From contig JAQCAO010000023.1 in the NCBI GenBank assembly GCA_027731885.1, positions 1-14,516 of the forward strand: a stretch of DNA of 14,516 nt. Direction: 5' to 3'. Positions 12,961 through 14,516 of this stretch are shown one piece after another. The notes below the pieces were generated by a model, which worked only from the letters and a program-made list of their open reading frames with translations, made no database searches and was not told the origin of the DNA. The translations under genes were made by a program, and so were the position numbers. How positions within the stretch are numbered: the stretch's first letter is position 1; each line of letters starts with the position of its first letter. The DNA is from Actinomycetota bacterium (lineage in GTDB: Bacteria; Actinomycetota; Actinomycetes; Nanopelagicales; Nanopelagicaceae).

Positions 12961-13299
12961 ATGAGCGTTCTCTACAGCGAACTACAGGTACCAGGTTGGG
13001 CAGAAACAGGCGAGAAGATCGGTCTCTATGACGTGACGGGTGCTTACGACTCGGCTATCGCCTTTACTTTGCCATGCCATAACGCTGATCCCGAGCTCTT
13101 CTTCTCGGAAAGCGATGAGGGCATTGCGCAAGCGAAAGCGCTCTGCGGTGGATGCCCCGTGCGCAATAAATGTTTAGATGGAGCTTTATCTCGCCAAGAA
13201 CCGTGTGGTGTTTGGGGAGGACAGTTAATTGAAGAAGGCGTAATCATTGAACGTAAGCGCCGCGCGGGACGTCCGCCGCGCATTGCAGCGTTCGTGTAA
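12961..13299 (+). CDS. whiB7: WhiB7-type iron-sulfur transcription factor
   Basis: A 112-residue Wbl-family regulator. Four cysteines (C39, C62, C65, C71) form the C...C-x2-C-x5-C pattern that binds a 4Fe-4S cluster. GVWGG (83-87) is the turn that contacts the sigma-A factor. A C-terminal RKRRAGRPPR segment (about 98-107) resembles the AT-hook that marks WhiB7 among Wbl proteins and binds AT-rich DNA upstream of -35 elements. The N-terminus MSVL matches mycobacterial WhiB7, so I choose the ATG at 12961 over the in-frame GTG at 12952. WhiB7 activates intrinsic resistance genes after ribosome-targeting stress. Position after uvrD2 matches mycobacteria. The 40 bases before the start are almost all purine, with GGTGAG as the nearest weak ribosome binding site. 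An extra cysteine (C82) precedes the turn. Expression is probably set by the upstream attenuator and by autoactivation. Confidence 0.9.
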   Translation: MSVLYSELQVPGWAETGEKIGLYDVTGAYDSAIAFTLPCHNADPELFFSESDEGIAQAKALCGGCPVRNKCLDGALSRQEPCGVWGGQLIEEGVIIERKRRAGRPPRIAAFV

Positions 13300-13327
13300 T
13301 TACTTCTATCGGCAAAATCCGTTGCTC

Positions 13328-13370
13328 GCACGGCCCTCGTATTGATCTCTTTTCAATACGGGGGTCGTGC
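13328..13370. terminator. Long stem-loop after whiB7, probable tailless terminator
   Basis: Bases 13328-13345 and 13353-13370 pair over all 18 positions (two as G-U) around a seven-base loop. No T-run follows on either strand. It begins 29 bases after the whiB7 stop and ends 40 bases before the next start, which fits a terminator without a U-tail or an RNA-stabilising hairpin. Confidence 0.55.
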
Positions 13371-13409
13371 CACATTAAGGATAAAGAATTGCAGGAGTAC
13401 ACTCTAAAT

Positions 13410-13847
13410 ATGGTGACCACAGCGAAGAAGAGTCCGGCAAAGAAGAGTCCGGCGAAGAAGAGTTCTATAAAGAAGAGCACGGTAAAGACGAGCGCGATAA
13501 AGAAGTCAGATAGTAAAAAAGTAGATATCCCTGTTGCTCAAATAGGCGTGGATTGGCGCTCGCTCTACCTTTACGCAATAAGCCTCATAACTCTTCTTAT
13601 CTGTATCTTTACTGTAATTAACTTGATTAATCGAGGTCTGGATTTAATCGTTCCGGACACTGGATATGTAGATCCTTACGCGGTACAGAATGATCCTAAA
13701 GTTGATCCGGAAGTACTGCGCCAAGCAAACATTGATCAGAGCCGCCGTAGCGCGATTCGCGGCATAACCAGTTCTATTGTTTCTCTACTAGTTACCGTTC
13801 CAGTTTATTTGTATCACTGGCGAATGGTTCGCAAAACTTCAAATTAA
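13410..13847 (+). CDS. Small two-helix membrane protein with lysine-rich repeat tail (DUF5671-like)
   Basis: A 145-residue protein of unknown function. Residues 5-34 are six five-residue repeats of the type A/I/V-K-K-S-x, giving a strongly basic tail. A first membrane segment follows (about 51-72, LYLYAISLITLLICIFTVINLI). Then comes a polar loop of some 45 residues (RGLDLIVPD...), and a second membrane segment (about 118-136) ending in PVYLYHWRMVRK. By the positive-inside rule both ends face the cytoplasm. The two-helix layout and the closing hydrophobic-YHWR motif resemble DUF5671 proteins, though this is from memory of the pattern. ATG at 13410 is chosen because AGGAG lies at 13393-13397. 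A TACACT hexamer (13398-13403) could alternatively drive a leaderless mRNA starting at that ATG. A TTG at 13389 is less likely. It faces the ABC1 gene, 23 bases away. Confidence 0.8.
   Translation: MVTTAKKSPAKKSPAKKSSIKKSTVKTSAIKKSDSKKVDIPVAQIGVDWRSLYLYAISLITLLICIFTVINLINRGLDLIVPDTGYVDPYAVQNDPKVDPEVLRQANIDQSRRSAIRGITSSIVSLLVTVPVYLYHWRMVRKTSN
13422..13511 (+). repeat. Six tandem 15-base repeats encoding AKKSP-type pentapeptides
   Basis: The unit GCGAAGAAGAGTCCG is repeated in frame six times. The first three copies are nearly identical and the later ones diverge. They encode AKKSP, AKKSP, AKKSS, IKKST, VKTSA, IKKSD. Near-identity of the early copies points to recent slippage or duplication, so copy number may vary between strains. 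Confidence 0.85.
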
Positions 13848-13851
13848 AGCC

Positions 13852-13885
13852 AAAAATTCCAGCCAACAAGTTAAGCGTTGGCAGG
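13852..13885 (-). terminator. Probable rho-independent terminator of the ABC1 gene
   Basis: On the minus strand GCCAAC and GTTGGC (plus 13877-13882 and 13862-13867) pair around a nine-base loop. The stem extends by CC/GG across a T-T mismatch and is followed shortly by TTTTT (plus 13852-13856). The stem overlaps the last codons and stop of the ABC1 gene. On the plus strand no T-run follows, so it serves the minus strand only. Confidence 0.55.
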
Positions 13886-14516
13886 TGCGATCTCAGGGAA
13901 CCAAGAGAGCGCTTCATCGCGGAAATTTCCTTCGGCCTCTAACTGGCAGAAGATTCCAGTTGTGCCCAGCGTGACGCGGTGGATCAAAACATATTCAGCG
14001 GGAAGATTTAGTTGGAAACCAATCTTAGCAGTTGGGTTTCGCGGATCTCCAACGCGGGCGCTCTGATCACGCAACCATTCGCGAGAGTATTTAAATGTTT
14101 CGGTGCGCAGTGGCTCAACTAGTGGAACCAAGAAATCTAGAACAAGTGCAGGATCTACATCTACTTCAGGCAGAATAAATCCATCTTTCTTAAAGCCGTT
14201 ATACAAGGCTTGCGCATCATCATCGAGGGCATGCTTTAACAGATTCTTAAATGGCTCCGGAAATCCATTCGGTAGGCGATTGCACGCACCGAAGTCAAGT
14301 ACTCCGATTCGCCCATCGGCCAGCAAGCGGAAATTTCCAGGATGTGGATCAGCGTGTAATAAACCAGCCCGCTCTGGACAAGTGAAGTGGAATCGAGCCA
14401 GACGCATGCCAGCGTTATTGCGCTCTTCTTGCGTTCCCTCAGCGATAATTTTAGAGAGCGGTGTTCCTTCTAACCATTCTGATACCAATACTTTATCTGC
14501 CGACATAACAACCTTT
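13871..14516 (-). CDS. ABC1/UbiB-type atypical kinase, C-terminal part
   Basis: The C-terminal 215 or so residues of an ABC1/ADCK/UbiB-family protein. The frame is open past the right edge (KVVMSADKVLVSEWLEG), so the true start and the N-terminal kinase lobe are missing; the ATG at 14506 is internal. Key motifs are VLVSEWLEGTPLS (hinge region), LLHADPHPGNFRLL (catalytic loop with the family HxDxHPGN) and VLDFGACNRLP (metal-binding DFG). Members are ATP-binding kinase-like ATPases tied to quinone or lipid metabolism. The mycobacterial counterpart next to whiB7 (Rv3197) has been linked to WhiB7 and macrolide tolerance. The gene is convergent with whiB7 here just as it is there, which supports orthology. 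A direct role in resistance in this organism is inference. No quinone biosynthesis gene is visible nearby. Confidence 0.88.
   Translation of the reverse strand, partial: KVVMSADKVLVSEWLEGTPLSKIIAEGTQEERNNAGMRLARFHFTCPERAGLLHADPHPGNFRLLADGRIGVLDFGACNRLPNGFPEPFKNLLKHALDDDAQALYNGFKKDGFILPEVDVDPALVLDFLVPLVEPLRTETFKYSREWLRDQSARVGDPRNPTAKIGFQLNLPAEYVLIHRVTLGTTGIFCQLEAEGNFRDEALSWFPEIAPANA

Overview
This window is a piece of actinobacterial chromosome of moderate GC (roughly 45-50% by eye). The gene order is the clue to the host: adnA-adnB, nudC, uvrD2, a WhiB7-type regulator and a convergent ABC1 kinase also sit together, in the same relative order and orientations, in mycobacteria (Rv3202c to Rv3197). 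The lower GC, tight spacing, ATGA overlaps and a shortened UvrD2 suggest a streamlined actinobacterium, for example a freshwater Nanopelagicales (acI) type. That lineage is inference.

Layout from left to right. 1-470 is the 3' end of typA (BipA GTPase). 521-6879 holds adnA and adnB, a two-gene helicase-nuclease for double-strand-break resection, overlapping by ATGA. 6876-9053 (minus) is katG, tail to tail with adnB with a 4-bp overlap. 9108-9935 (minus) is an endonuclease/exonuclease/phosphatase-family enzyme. 9964-12548 (plus) holds nudC and uvrD2, again joined by an ATGA overlap. 12549-12960 is a long leader with a promoter, a 58-codon upstream ORF, stem-loops and a rho-independent terminator. 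12961-13299 is whiB7. 13410-13847 encodes a small two-helix membrane protein with a lysine-rich repeat tail. 13871-14516 (minus, running off the right edge) is an ABC1/UbiB-type kinase.

The most interesting region is the whiB7 leader. Downstream of an AT-rich, WhiB7-type promoter lies a translated upstream ORF with a good ribosome binding site. Its 3' end can fold into a nested antiterminator that captures the 5' arm of the following terminator. The ORF's stop codon lies in the apical loop of that antiterminator. A ribosome finishing the ORF should block the antiterminator and keep whiB7 off; a ribosome stalled upstream should let it form and switch whiB7 on. The logic matches what is known for mycobacterial whiB7, but the leader peptide and RNA here look lineage-specific.

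Taken together, the genes deal with stress and genome maintenance: break processing (AdnAB), helicase repair (UvrD2), peroxide removal (KatG), NAD(H)/NAD-capped RNA turnover (NudC) and the response to translation inhibitors (WhiB7, perhaps the ABC1 protein).
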